Of a stretch of 64,000 nt of DNA, positions 44,999-53,400 are shown one piece after another. The translations under genes were made by a program, and so were the position numbers. The DNA lies in assembly GCF_003397705.1 (NCBI RefSeq), contig NZ_QJVB01000005.1, forward strand, positions 33,684-97,683, in the 5' to 3' direction. Each line of letters opens with the position of its first letter. The first letter of the stretch is position 1. This stretch comes from Gardnerella swidsinskii. GTDB lineage: Bacteria; Actinomycetota; Actinomycetes; Actinomycetales; Bifidobacteriaceae. The notes below the pieces were generated by a model. It searched no databases and was not told the origin of the DNA. It was given only the letters and a program-made list of their open reading frames with translations.

Positions 44999-46870
44999 AT
45001 GAGTCATATTTTGGTGAATGTTGCTTGGCCGTATGCTAACGGCCCTCGTCATATTGGTCACGTCGCAGGCTTCGGGGTCCCATCAGACGTATATGCGCGT
45101 TACGAGCGCATGAAAGGTAATGACGTATTAATGGTGTCTGGCACGGATGAGCACGGTACACCTATTTTGGTTGAAGCAGATAAGGAAGGTGTTTCTGCAC
45201 AAGAGCTTGCTAATCGTTATAATCGTGTGATTACTAAGGATTTGTGCGATTTAGGTTTGAGCTACGATTTGTTCACGCGTACTACCACTGCAAATCACGA
45301 GCATGTTGTGCAAGAAATGTTCCGTCAGTGCTTAAAGAACGGCTATATTTACAAGGGCACTCAGAAGGTTGCTATTTCTCCTTCCACTGGTCGTACTTTG
45401 CCAGATCGTTATATTGAAGGCACATGCCCATTGTGTGGCGCAGATGGTGCTCGTGGCGATCAATGTGATGCTTGTGGAAACGAGCTTGATCCGGATGAGC
45501 TTATTAATCCAGTTTCTAAAATTAATGGTGAAACTCCGCGCTTTGAAGAAACTGAACATTATTTCCTAGATTTGCCTGCTTTGGCTGAAGCGAATGTTAA
45601 CTGGCTTCATTCTCGCGAAGGTTGGCGCACGAATGTTATTAATTTCTCGCTTGGATTATTTAATGAAGTAAAGCCGCGAGCTATTACGCGCGATATTGAT
45701 TGGGGCATTCCTGTTCCTGTTGAAGGATGGATTGATAATCCAAATAAGCGTTTATATGTTTGGTTTGATGCTGTTATTGGCTACTTGTCTGCATCTATTG
45801 AATGGGCTCGTCGACAAGGCAAGCCAGAGGCTTGGCGTGATTGGTGGTGTGATCCTAAGTCTCCTGGATACTACTTCATGGGCAAAGATAACATTACTTT
45901 CCATTCTCAGATTTGGCCTTCGGAAATGCTTGCCTACAACGGTGCTGGTTCTAAAGGTGGTGAGGCTGGCATTTATGGCCCATTGAACATGCCTGAACAG
46001 GTTGTTGCTTCTGAGTTCATGACTATGGAAGGCAAGAAGTTCAGCTCTTCGCGCGGAATCGTGATTTATGTGAAGGATATTTTGGCACGTTACCCTGTAG
46101 ATGCTGTGCGTTACTACATTTCTATTGCGGGTCCAGAAAATTCTGATGCTGATTTTACTTGGGCTGAGTTTGCTCGTCACAATAACGAAGAACTTGCTGC
46201 AAGCTGGGGTAATCTTGTCAATCGTGTGGCAAATCTTATTAATAAGAACTTTGGTGCAATTCCTCCTCTTGATGAAGATTCTATGACTGCAATGGATCGC
46301 GCTCTTCTCGATCAAACTTCTGATGCTTTTGCTTTGGTTGGTAGTTTGATTGAGCGTCATCGTCAGAAGAATGCTCTTACTGAAGCAATGCGAGTAGTTG
46401 CGGATATTAATAAATATATTTCTGCAACTGAGCCTTGGAAAATTAAAGATGATGAGGATCGCCTTGGTACTGTGTTGCATGTTGCAGCTCAGGCTGTTTC
46501 GGATGCTAATCATCTGCTTGCGCCATTCTTGCCTCATGCAGCTCAAAAAGTTTGGGAAGCACTTGGTGGCACTGGCGTATTCTCGCCTTTGCCTCATATT
46601 GAAGAAGTTGAAGATTTGGATAATCCAGACTTCAAGTATCCGATTATTACGGGCGATTATCGCTTGGGGGAAACTGTTCATCCTTGGGAGAGTGAGGAGT
46701 TGGTAGCAGGTACGCCTGTGCCTAAGCCAAGTCCTATTTTTGCCAAGATTCCAAAAGAAGCAGTTGAGGAGGAGCTTGAGCGTTTTGCATCTGCTTTGTC
46801 CGAGCGTCAGCGTGTCGAAGCGGAAAGACTTGCTGCAGCAAAAAAATCTTTGGAAAATAGTGAGAAATAG
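44999..46870 (+). CDS. metG: Methionyl-tRNA synthetase
   Basis: This 623-residue class I synthetase charges tRNA-Met. The HIGH motif appears as HIGH in [16 protein letters not shown], and the KMSKS loop as KKFSSSRG. A zinc knuckle with two CxxC pairs (CPLCGADG and [10 protein letters not shown]) lies near residue 145-165. The anticodon-binding helical domain completes it, without the C-terminal EMAP-like dimer domain of some MetRS. ATG 44999 is used; an in-frame TTG lies at 44993. No clear ribosome binding site precedes it. Confidence 0.95.
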   Translation: MSHILVNVAWPYANGPRHIGHVAGFGVPSDVYARYERMKGNDVLMVSGTDEHGTPILVEADKEGVSAQELANRYNRVITKDLCDLGLSYDLFTRTTTANHEHVVQEMFRQCLKNGYIYKGTQKVAISPSTGRTLPDRYIEGTCPLCGADGARGDQCDACGNELDPDELINPVSKINGETPRFEETEHYFLDLPALAEANVNWLHSREGWRTNVINFSLGLFNEVKPRAITRDIDWGIPVPVEGWIDNPNKRLYVWFDAVIGYLSASIEWARRQGKPEAWRDWWCDPKSPGYYFMGKDNITFHSQIWPSEMLAYNGAGSKGGEAGIYGPLNMPEQVVASEFMTMEGKKFSSSRGIVIYVKDILARYPVDAVRYYISIAGPENSDADFTWAEFARHNNEELAASWGNLVNRVANLINKNFGAIPPLDEDSMTAMDRALLDQTSDAFALVGSLIERHRQKNALTEAMRVVADINKYISATEPWKIKDDEDRLGTVLHVAAQAVSDANHLLAPFLPHAAQKVWEALGGTGVFSPLPHIEEVEDLDNPDFKYPIITGDYRLGETVHPWESEELVAGTPVPKPSPIFAKIPKEAVEEELERFASALSERQRVEAERLAAAKKSLENSEK

Positions 46871-46987
46871 GTTGAAATTCTCAATAAATAAATTGTAAAA
46901 TTAAAGAACATAGCAAATGGTTCTCTAAAAGAAAATATTTTAAGGAAATTTTAAGGAAAAACTCTTTTCTTTGGACGAATGTTTAGC

Positions 46988-47110
46988 TATACTAACATAT
47001 GTTAATGGTTCGCCATTAGCGAGGTTCGTTTTCGAACCCCATAATTGAAACCTTCTTCTCTCTTTCTCTCTGCCCCGGCGGGTTTCTCTTCCCGCCGGGC
47101 TTCTTTTTAA
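46988..47110 (+). ncRNA. Candidate small RNA with three hairpins and its own promoter
   Basis: A good -10 box TATACT (46988-46993) is followed 10 bases later by a hairpin TTAATGG/CCATTA with a TTCG loop (47002-47018). Next come GGTTCG-TTTT-CGAACC (47023-47038), a pyrimidine-rich single-stranded stretch (about 47051-47071, CTTCTTCTCTCTTTCTC) and a strong terminator stem CCCGGCGGG/CCCGCCGGG (47074-47099) with CTTCTTTTT after it. No strong -35 was found. The transcript would be about 110 nt. The C/U-rich linker could pair with ribosome binding sites. It could also be only the metG 3' end, 118 bp past the stop. Confidence 0.5.
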
Positions 47111-47204
47111 TTTGTGAAAAAAAGTAAAACAAAAAATAAAAGCGCAAACTGCAAAAGCAATCTGCGCTCACATAGTTACCAAACTTAATTTTAATGGTAA
47201 CGAT

Positions 47205-48647
47205 TTAACGGCAACGCTTCGAAAGTGGCGCCCACGGTTCAAGCATTACTGGTTCTTGATCCAATACAGCTAAAGTTTCTTTGTCAAGGTACTTTTTGTT
47301 GATGATTATTTCGTTCACATAACGATCGAACCACTCTGCTGAGCCAACATAATAGCCGTCTTCGCCAGCATCCTTGCCCCAGCTGTTCTCAATCTTCCAG
47401 CGATCTGGCTCGCCATCTTTGTTAAGATTCACGCCAGTGAATGTCATTGCGTGATTTCCTGGGCAATCCATATATTCCAAGCCGTGAGCTTTATCGAATG
47501 TAAACTTCACATCAAACAATTCATCTACGCGCACAACTGCAGGATCGAAGAAGCCACTGTCACGCAAGGAGAACTGCGTGCAATCGCATGCAAACCAGAT
47601 TGGATGACCATCTTTTAATTGGTCTACAGCTGCTTTTTTGAATACATCGAGAGGCACATTAACAAATTCCATTTCCTTTGTTTCAGCTACGTTGGTGCTG
47701 TACTTAAATTGGTAGAGCTTGTTGAATGGTGTGCGTTCCATAGGCGCGTTGCATATTGTTACGAAGTCGTTTACGTCAACTGGAACGTACTTCTTTGCGA
47801 ACTCAAGTGGAGTAATTCCGTATTCACAAATCATTGGACGCTCATCTTTGCCGGTTTTTGGCTTGTCAGCTTTGCCGGTTTTCTCGCCATCTTTCTTGGT
47901 TTCGTCTTTTTCGCCGTCCTTCTTATCGTCATCGTCATCTTTAGTTCGTGCGAAGAAGTCAAACTGTGCAGGTGGTTCACCCAGGGCAATAGTTGTCATG
48001 CGATAAACGGTTTCCAAATCGCGAACTTTCATTTCGCGCAATTCTTCCAAAGAAGTTCCGTTCTTATGAGCTTCACGCAATTCGTATGCAAACTCGCGCA
48101 ACTTGGTATTGATGTATTGTACGAATGCATCAGAGTCGACTGAGTTCTGTGAATCTGGATATGCACTCTTTGGCACAAGTCCGTACTTGTTTACCAAGTT
48201 GACGAACATTTGCCACCAGCCGCCGTCATCGATTGGACCATAGTTAATGCTCTCAAAAAGTCGGCTATTAACATCTTCATCAAGTGTTGAAAGCACATTT
48301 TCCAAATAAGCGTTTGCTTTTTCAATCTTGTCCCAGAAGAATAGGTAGCTTTCTGAAAACTCAAAGTCGTCTAAATTCCACTTATGCATTACTTCGTATC
48401 GCAAAGTATTAAGTGAGGCGAACATCCAGCAGCGTCCGGAGCGCTTCTGATTGGTAATGCTGCCTTGTTTTAATTCTATTGAGAATTCGCGAGGAAGAGC
48501 ACGCTTGCCTTGGTAGCTTGTTGCGGCTTTAAGCACACCATTTGTTACTGCTGCATTTGCTGCGAGAAGATTTGCGCGCTGTTCGTTGAAATGTTTGGAA
48601 TAATTTTTTACATGTTCCAGAGTTACGGCTTTGATGTTTTCAGCCAT
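47205..48647 (-). CDS. pepC: Aminopeptidase C (bleomycin-hydrolase family) with charged insertion
   Basis: This peptidase of about 480 residues belongs to family C1B. The catalytic Cys is in NQKRSGRCWMFASLN, the His in CPGNHAMTFTGV and the Asn in WKIENSWG. It trims amino acids from peptides in the cytoplasm. Between about residues 234 and 270 there is a Lys/Asp/Glu-rich insertion (starting TKDDDDDKKDGEKDETKKDG) that the family normally lacks. The start is uncertain: GGAG is 13 nt before ATG 48647 and 1 nt before ATG 48659, and the frame is open to 48749. Confidence 0.9.
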   Translation of the reverse strand: MAENIKAVTLEHVKNYSKHFNEQRANLLAANAAVTNGVLKAATSYQGKRALPREFSIELKQGSITNQKRSGRCWMFASLNTLRYEVMHKWNLDDFEFSESYLFFWDKIEKANAYLENVLSTLDEDVNSRLFESINYGPIDDGGWWQMFVNLVNKYGLVPKSAYPDSQNSVDSDAFVQYINTKLREFAYELREAHKNGTSLEELREMKVRDLETVYRMTTIALGEPPAQFDFFARTKDDDDDKKDGEKDETKKDGEKTGKADKPKTGKDERPMICEYGITPLEFAKKYVPVDVNDFVTICNAPMERTPFNKLYQFKYSTNVAETKEMEFVNVPLDVFKKAAVDQLKDGHPIWFACDCTQFSLRDSGFFDPAVVRVDELFDVKFTFDKAHGLEYMDCPGNHAMTFTGVNLNKDGEPDRWKIENSWGKDAGEDGYYVGSAEWFDRYVNEIIINKKYLDKETLAVLDQEPVMLEPWAPLSKRCR

Positions 48648-49210
48648 GAGCTTATTCATTCTCCTTTTAGAGTTGAAAGTACGAATAAAAAATATTGTAT
48701 ACTGCTCAATGTCTCGCGTGTGTTTCTTGTCTATGCCTATTTTCGGCATTTGCTTGAATACTATTAATTATTTTAGTAAAACTACAATTTTTTCGGTAAA
48801 TATTCAGTTTTTGTAATTAAATTTTGAATTTATTATATTTGCTTATAAAACGTATTTTGTATGTATAAAAATACTTTTTTGATTTTAAAATACATATCTT
48901 TGTGTAAAAATATAGCTAGAAATCATTGATATTTTGCGCTTTTTTGCATGTTTAGATATGTATAATGTAACTTATATGTACGAAATTTTTCCCTTGGGTA
49001 TTGAGAAAAGTGTTGTGTAAAAATATTTTCTGTTTGTCTCTTTGTACATAGCTTGGCTAAAAATATACTAATTATGTGTCCCGGATTGACAAGGGTCGAT
49101 TCAAACACGCCCTTTTCAAGGTCGAGTGTTAGATCGGCAATACTGTAAATCACAAGATTTATGGATGCCGAATGGAGGTAAAAAATGGCTAGTCGTAGAA
49201 AAGAGTCACA
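48648..49210. other. AT-rich spacer between pepC and oppB
   Basis: This 563-bp region between divergent genes is strongly AT-rich from 48750 to 49070. I see no gene longer than the 9-codon leader ORF at its right end. It holds the predicted oppB promoter (49042-49069). Two direct repeats, AAGGGTCGA near 49090 and AAGGTCGA near 49118, lie in the likely opp leader. The pepC promoter was not resolved. Confidence 0.5.
49042..49069 (+). promoter_or_regulatory. Candidate opp operon promoter
   Basis: TTGTAC (49042-49047), a 16-bp spacer and TATACT (49064-49069) point toward oppB. The leader would be about 110 nt to the small upstream ORF. A TTGACA at about 49086 lacks a matching -10. Confidence 0.5.
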
Positions 49211-49214
49211 ATGA
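49185..49214 (+). CDS. Nine-codon leader ORF coupled to oppB
   Basis: The ORF encodes MASRRKESQ and its TGA overlaps the oppB start as ATGA (49211-49214). It has an excellent ribosome binding site (GGAGG at 49174-49178), whereas oppB has only a weak AAGAG inside the ORF. This layout suggests ribosomes end here and restart on oppB. The peptide itself need not have a function. Confidence 0.55.
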   Translation: MASRRKESQ

Positions 49215-50194
49215 TACGATACATCGTTAAACGATGCCTGAATTATGTGGTGATGTTGTTCGTCGCCGTATCCATGACATATTTCTTGACAAGTGCTTTT
49301 ATGAGACCGCGTTCGAACTACATGTCTAGGCATCCGCATCCACCTATTGCATCAATCAACCGTTCTTTGGATTTGGCAAATATTAACGACCAGACTCCAG
49401 TGTTTACTCGTTATTGCCGTTGGATTTACAACATTTTTACTAAGTGGGATTGGGGATTGAGCCCAGATCAGGCTCCAGTTGGCCCGGCAATTATGTCTCG
49501 TATTGGCGCATCTGTTCAGCTGGTTACTGGCGCTACAATTCTTGGCATTGTTCTCGGTGTTAGCGTTGGTGTTTACACTGCTATCCGTCAGTACAAGTGG
49601 CAAGATAGAGTTCTTAATTCCACCGCAACCTTCCTGTTGGTTGTTCCTGCAGCAGTTTTGGGTTTGATGGTTGTGCTTGCTGCTATTAGCATTAACCACG
49701 CAACAGGCGTGCGACTTTTCTACGTTACTGGTTTGCACTCTTACCAAGGTTCTGACCCGTTCATGTTCCTTCTTGACTTCCTTCAGCATTTGATTTTGCC
49801 GACGATTGTTATGACAATTCCTGGCATGGTTGGGTATCATTTAACGCAGCGCACGTATCTTCTCGATACTATGAATGCTGATTACGTTCGTACGGCTCGC
49901 GCTAAGGGCTTACCTTTGAATTTGGCTATTCGCCGCCACGCTTTGCGTACTTCTTTGATTCCAACAGCTGTTGACGTCGCCTTCTCTATTGCAGGCGTGT
50001 TTACGGGTGCTGTGATTACTGAAACCGTGTTTGCTATTAACGGCCTTGGTAGCTACTTCGTTCAGACCATTATGCAGAACGATATTAACGGTTCTGTTGC
50101 TATTGCAGCGTTTGGTGCTGTATGTACCTTAGTTGGTGCTCTGCTTGCAGATATCTTCTCTGCTTGGCTCGACCCACGTATTCGTTTGAACTAG
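49211..50194 (+). CDS. oppB: Peptide ABC transporter permease, OppB/DppB type
   Basis: This 327-residue membrane protein forms one half of the peptide channel. The start MIRYIVKRCLNYVVMLFVA is typical of OppB, followed by five more hydrophobic segments. The cytoplasmic loop ADYVRTARAKGLPLNLAIRRH is the EAA-like contact for the ATPase. It starts within the stop codon of a short leader ORF. It is the first full gene of the oppB-oppC-oppDF-oppA set. Confidence 0.9.
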   Translation: MIRYIVKRCLNYVVMLFVAVSMTYFLTSAFMRPRSNYMSRHPHPPIASINRSLDLANINDQTPVFTRYCRWIYNIFTKWDWGLSPDQAPVGPAIMSRIGASVQLVTGATILGIVLGVSVGVYTAIRQYKWQDRVLNSTATFLLVVPAAVLGLMVVLAAISINHATGVRLFYVTGLHSYQGSDPFMFLLDFLQHLILPTIVMTIPGMVGYHLTQRTYLLDTMNADYVRTARAKGLPLNLAIRRHALRTSLIPTAVDVAFSIAGVFTGAVITETVFAINGLGSYFVQTIMQNDINGSVAIAAFGAVCTLVGALLADIFSAWLDPRIRLN

Positions 50195-50218
50195 CAGAAC
50201 AGTGTAGGTGAATTTGAT

Positions 50219-51166
50219 ATGAATAAAAAAGATGTATCTTCAAAACCTCAAGAATCTGCTGCAGATAGAAAAGCTACTGCTGGTGCCTGGGGCAACTTTA
50301 AGCGCACTGGTAAGATGACGCTTTATACGCGTCGATTCTTCCGTCGCCCGTCTGCAGTTGTGGGCTTGGTTATGTTCGTAATTTTGATTCTTTTTGCTTT
50401 GTTTGGCTCAAAGATTTCAAAGTGGAGCTACGACGAACCAGACTTTTCTTCTCTAGCAACTCCTCCTTCTGCAGAGCATTGGCTGGGAACTACGCCAGGC
50501 GGTTCAGACATGTACGCAATGGTTGTGCGCGGACTTGGTCGTTCACTTTCCATTGGTATTGTTAGCTCTATTACCATTACAGTTATTGCTGCTTTGGTTG
50601 GTACTGCTATTTCTTACTTCGAAGGATGGTTTGAGCAGGTTGGTATGTGGCTTTTGGACATGCTGCTGATTGTTCCTTCCTTCCTGCTGATTGCTTTGAT
50701 CATTAGTGCTTCTAGTGGTGGTAGCGATTGGCTGTGGTTGGCATTTGGCTTAACAGCTTTTGGTTGGATTGGTTACGCTCGTACTCTTCGTACGTTGACT
50801 TTGAGCTTGCGCGAACGTGAGTATGTTCGTGCAGCTAAGTTCGAGGGCGTTTCTTCGTTCCGCATTATTGTGCGCCACTTGGTTCCAAACTTGGGTTCTG
50901 TATTGATTATTAACACGGTTCTTGGTGTTATTGGTGCGATTAACGGCGAAACTGCTTTGAGCTTCTTGGGCCTTGGTATTAAGGCTCCGGATACTTCTCT
51001 TGGTACTTTGCTTAATGCTGGCCAAAGCGTTGTGCAGACTTCTCCGTGGGTGCTTTTGGTGCCGTCTGCAGTGCTTGTTTTGCTAACCTTCTCCGTGCAG
51101 CTTATTGGTGACGGTTTGCGTGATGCCATTGATCCATATTCTAGGTCTGTTGGTAAGGCCGACTAA
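50219..51166 (+). CDS. oppC: Peptide ABC transporter permease, OppC/DppC type
   Basis: This 315-residue permease pairs with OppB. A hydrophilic N-terminus of about 40 residues precedes the first membrane segment (AVVGLVMFVILILFALFG). The sequence LGTTPGGSDMYAMVVRG is typical of OppC, as is the EAA-like loop REYVRAAKFEGVSSFRIIVR. It lies 24 bp after oppB with a GTAGGTGA ribosome binding site and 21 bp before oppDF. Confidence 0.92.
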   Translation: MNKKDVSSKPQESAADRKATAGAWGNFKRTGKMTLYTRRFFRRPSAVVGLVMFVILILFALFGSKISKWSYDEPDFSSLATPPSAEHWLGTTPGGSDMYAMVVRGLGRSLSIGIVSSITITVIAALVGTAISYFEGWFEQVGMWLLDMLLIVPSFLLIALIISASSGGSDWLWLAFGLTAFGWIGYARTLRTLTLSLREREYVRAAKFEGVSSFRIIVRHLVPNLGSVLIINTVLGVIGAINGETALSFLGLGIKAPDTSLGTLLNAGQSVVQTSPWVLLVPSAVLVLLTFSVQLIGDGLRDAIDPYSRSVGKAD

Positions 51167-51187
51167 CGAGCGTTTGGAGTGATAAAC

Positions 51188-53077
51188 ATGACTGATATTG
51201 CAAATAACGCTATTAAGGAAGAAACCACGATGGAAGATCAAAACAACGAACCGTTGCTTTCAGTACGCGACTTGCAAATTAGCTTCGCTTCTGAAGCTGG
51301 TACTGTGCATGCTGTGCGCGGAATGAATTTTGATTTGTACCGCGGAAAGACTATTGGTATCGTTGGCGAATCTGGTTCTGGTAAGTCGGTTACGTCCTTG
51401 GCTGTTATGGGCTTGCTGGATAAAAACGCTAGCGTTAAAGGCTCTGTAAAGTATAAGGGCGAGGAGCTTTTAACTAAGTCTGATGCAGAAATGAGTAAGA
51501 TTCGTGGCAAGAATATTGCTATGGTGTTCCAGGATCCTCTTTCTGCTTTAACCCCTGTTTTCTCTATTGGTGATCAGCTTAAGGAAGCTTTGGTTATTCA
51601 TAATCCTGACATGACTGAAGAGCAGATTCGCGAGCGTTCTATTGAATTGCTTGATTTGGTTGGTATTACTAAGCCGGCTGAGCGTTTGAAGGCTTTCCCT
51701 CACGAGTTTTCTGGTGGTATGCGCCAGCGCGTGATGATTGCTATGGCTATTGCCAATAATCCTGACATTATTATTGCCGACGAGCCTACTACCGCTTTGG
51801 ATGTGACTATTCAGGCTCAGGTTTTGGAAGTTTTGAAGAAAGCTCAGCGCGAAACCGGCGCTGCAATGATTTTTATTACTCACGATTTGGGCGTAATTGC
51901 TGGCGTTGCAGACGAAGTTATTGTTATGTATGCGGGTCATTTGGTTGAGCATAATAGCGTTGAAGAGATTTTTGCTCACCCAACTCAGCCGTACACTATT
52001 GGCTTGTTGGGTGCTGTTCCTCGCGTTGATCAAAAGCGCACTCGTCGTTTGACTCCAATTTCTAAGCCGACTATGGATATGCTTATGGCTGAAGAAGAAA
52101 GCGGCGACGACAGCACAATGATGGGTCTTGAAGCTGAAAGCGAAACTGTTCGCTCGTTGCTTCATGCGGAAACCGAAAAGCCAATTAAGCCAATGTTTGA
52201 AGGCATTCCTCGTGAACAACGAAAAGTTGTTTTGGATGTTAAGAACTTGGTTAAAACATTCCCAATTACTAGCGGTGGCTTCTTGCGACGCAAGGTTGGC
52301 GAAGTTCGCGCGGTTGATGGTGTGAGTATTGAGGTTCGTGAAGGCGAAACTGTGGCTTTGGTTGGCGAGTCTGGTTCTGGTAAGTCCACGACTTTGATGG
52401 AGATTATGGGCTTGAAGAAGCCTGAGTCTGGTTCTATTACAGTTTTTGGTACTGAGTTGAACGATAAGTTGACTCGTGAGCAGCGTCGCGAACTTCGTTC
52501 TAAGATTCAGTACGTGTTCCAGGACCCAATGAGCTCGCTTGATCCTCGTATGCTTGTTTACGATATTTTGGCCGAGCCTTTGCTCGTGCAAAAGAAGTCG
52601 AAGGAAGAAATTCGCCAGCGTATTGCTGAGCTTATGCAATTGGTTGAGTTGAATCCTGATCAAGTTGATCGCTTCCCAACGCAGTTCTCCGGCGGTCAGC
52701 GTCAGCGTATCGCTATTGCTCGCGCTTTGGCTGTGAATCCTAAGCTTTTGCTTCTTGATGAGCCAGTTTCGGCTTTGGATGTTTCTATTCAGGCTGGAAT
52801 TATTAACTTGCTTGAAGATTTGCAAGACAAGTTGGGTGTTGCTTACTTGTTCGTGGCTCACAACATGGCTGTGGTTCGTCACATTTCTAGCCGTATTGCT
52901 GTTATGTATCACGGTCGAATTGTTGAATCTGGTGAAACGGATGAGGTGTTTGATAATCCAAAGCACCCTTACACTCAGGCTTTGATTAGCGCTGTGCCAA
53001 TTCCGGATCCTACAATTGAGAAGAACCGTAGGCGTATTATTCTTTCTGAAGAAGATAATTTTGACGATGTTAGGTAA
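51188..53077 (+). CDS. Fused peptide ABC transporter ATPase, OppD-OppF
   Basis: This 629-residue protein joins two ABC ATPases. The first has Walker [12 protein letters not shown], signature FSGGMRQRV and Walker [13 protein letters not shown]. The second has [20 protein letters not shown] and [12 protein letters not shown]. Both carry catalytic Glu and H-loop His, so both sites should work. Each domain ends with the OppD/F-type segment ([15 protein letters not shown] and [16 protein letters not shown]). I use ATG 51188 behind GGAG; a GTG lies at 51179. It drives peptide uptake through OppBC. In actinobacteria such OppDF fusions are common. Confidence 0.93.
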   Translation: MTDIANNAIKEETTMEDQNNEPLLSVRDLQISFASEAGTVHAVRGMNFDLYRGKTIGIVGESGSGKSVTSLAVMGLLDKNASVKGSVKYKGEELLTKSDAEMSKIRGKNIAMVFQDPLSALTPVFSIGDQLKEALVIHNPDMTEEQIRERSIELLDLVGITKPAERLKAFPHEFSGGMRQRVMIAMAIANNPDIIIADEPTTALDVTIQAQVLEVLKKAQRETGAAMIFITHDLGVIAGVADEVIVMYAGHLVEHNSVEEIFAHPTQPYTIGLLGAVPRVDQKRTRRLTPISKPTMDMLMAEEESGDDSTMMGLEAESETVRSLLHAETEKPIKPMFEGIPREQRKVVLDVKNLVKTFPITSGGFLRRKVGEVRAVDGVSIEVREGETVALVGESGSGKSTTLMEIMGLKKPESGSITVFGTELNDKLTREQRRELRSKIQYVFQDPMSSLDPRMLVYDILAEPLLVQKKSKEEIRQRIAELMQLVELNPDQVDRFPTQFSGGQRQRIAIARALAVNPKLLLLDEPVSALDVSIQAGIINLLEDLQDKLGVAYLFVAHNMAVVRHISSRIAVMYHGRIVESGETDEVFDNPKHPYTQALISAVPIPDPTIEKNRRRIILSEEDNFDDVR

Positions 53078-53130
53078 TTCATGACTTGTTGATTTTAGTT
53101 AATCTTCATCAATCTGAATAAATTACTTAG

Positions 53131-53166
53131 TCGCGCATGTTTATTACAACATGCGCGATTTTTTAT
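53131..53166 (+). terminator. Terminator after oppDF
   Basis: TCGCGCATGTT (53131-53141) and AACATGCGCGA (53148-53158) form a perfect 11-bp stem followed by TTTTTTATT. It separates oppBCDF from oppA, which has its own promoter. Confidence 0.88.
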
Positions 53167-53323
53167 TGTGTAACATAAATTTAAAAAACGTAATATATTT
53201 TGTTTTTTAGCCAAAATAAACTAAAAAATTTTCTGTTTTGCTCATTATAGATAATAAATTATTCTTTTTTGCCTAATTTTCATAAAGTTGAAAAGAAAAA
53301 AATCAATATTTTGTGAAAACGAT

Positions 53324-53360
53324 TTGTCGAATGTCATAGAGTTGTATATACTCATACAAC
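53324..53360 (+). promoter_or_regulatory. oppA promoter with overlapping inverted repeat
   Basis: TTGTCG (53324-53329), 17 bp and TATACT (53347-53352) make a good promoter 41 bp before the oppA ribosome binding site region. GTTGTAT (53341-53347) and ATACAAC (53354-53360) form an inverted repeat that covers the -10 box, so a repressor could bind there. The rest of the 323-bp spacer is AT-rich with no further gene. Confidence 0.6.
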
Positions 53361-53400
53361 ATACCGGAAGACGGACATCATCCGGGGAATGAGAGGAATC

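Noticed and set aside
45752..46681. 309-codon open frame opposite metG
   Set aside because: Low-complexity Ile/Asn/Ser-rich product with no ribosome binding site; metG is certain.
47023..47040. T-arm-like GGTTCG...CGAACC suggesting a tRNA
   Set aside because: No acceptor, D or anticodon arms can be built around it.
51548..52966. 472-codon open frame on the minus strand opposite the OppDF gene
   Set aside because: It is a shadow of the ATPase gene. Its Asn/His/Arg-rich product has no domain, while the plus strand holds two complete ABC motif sets.
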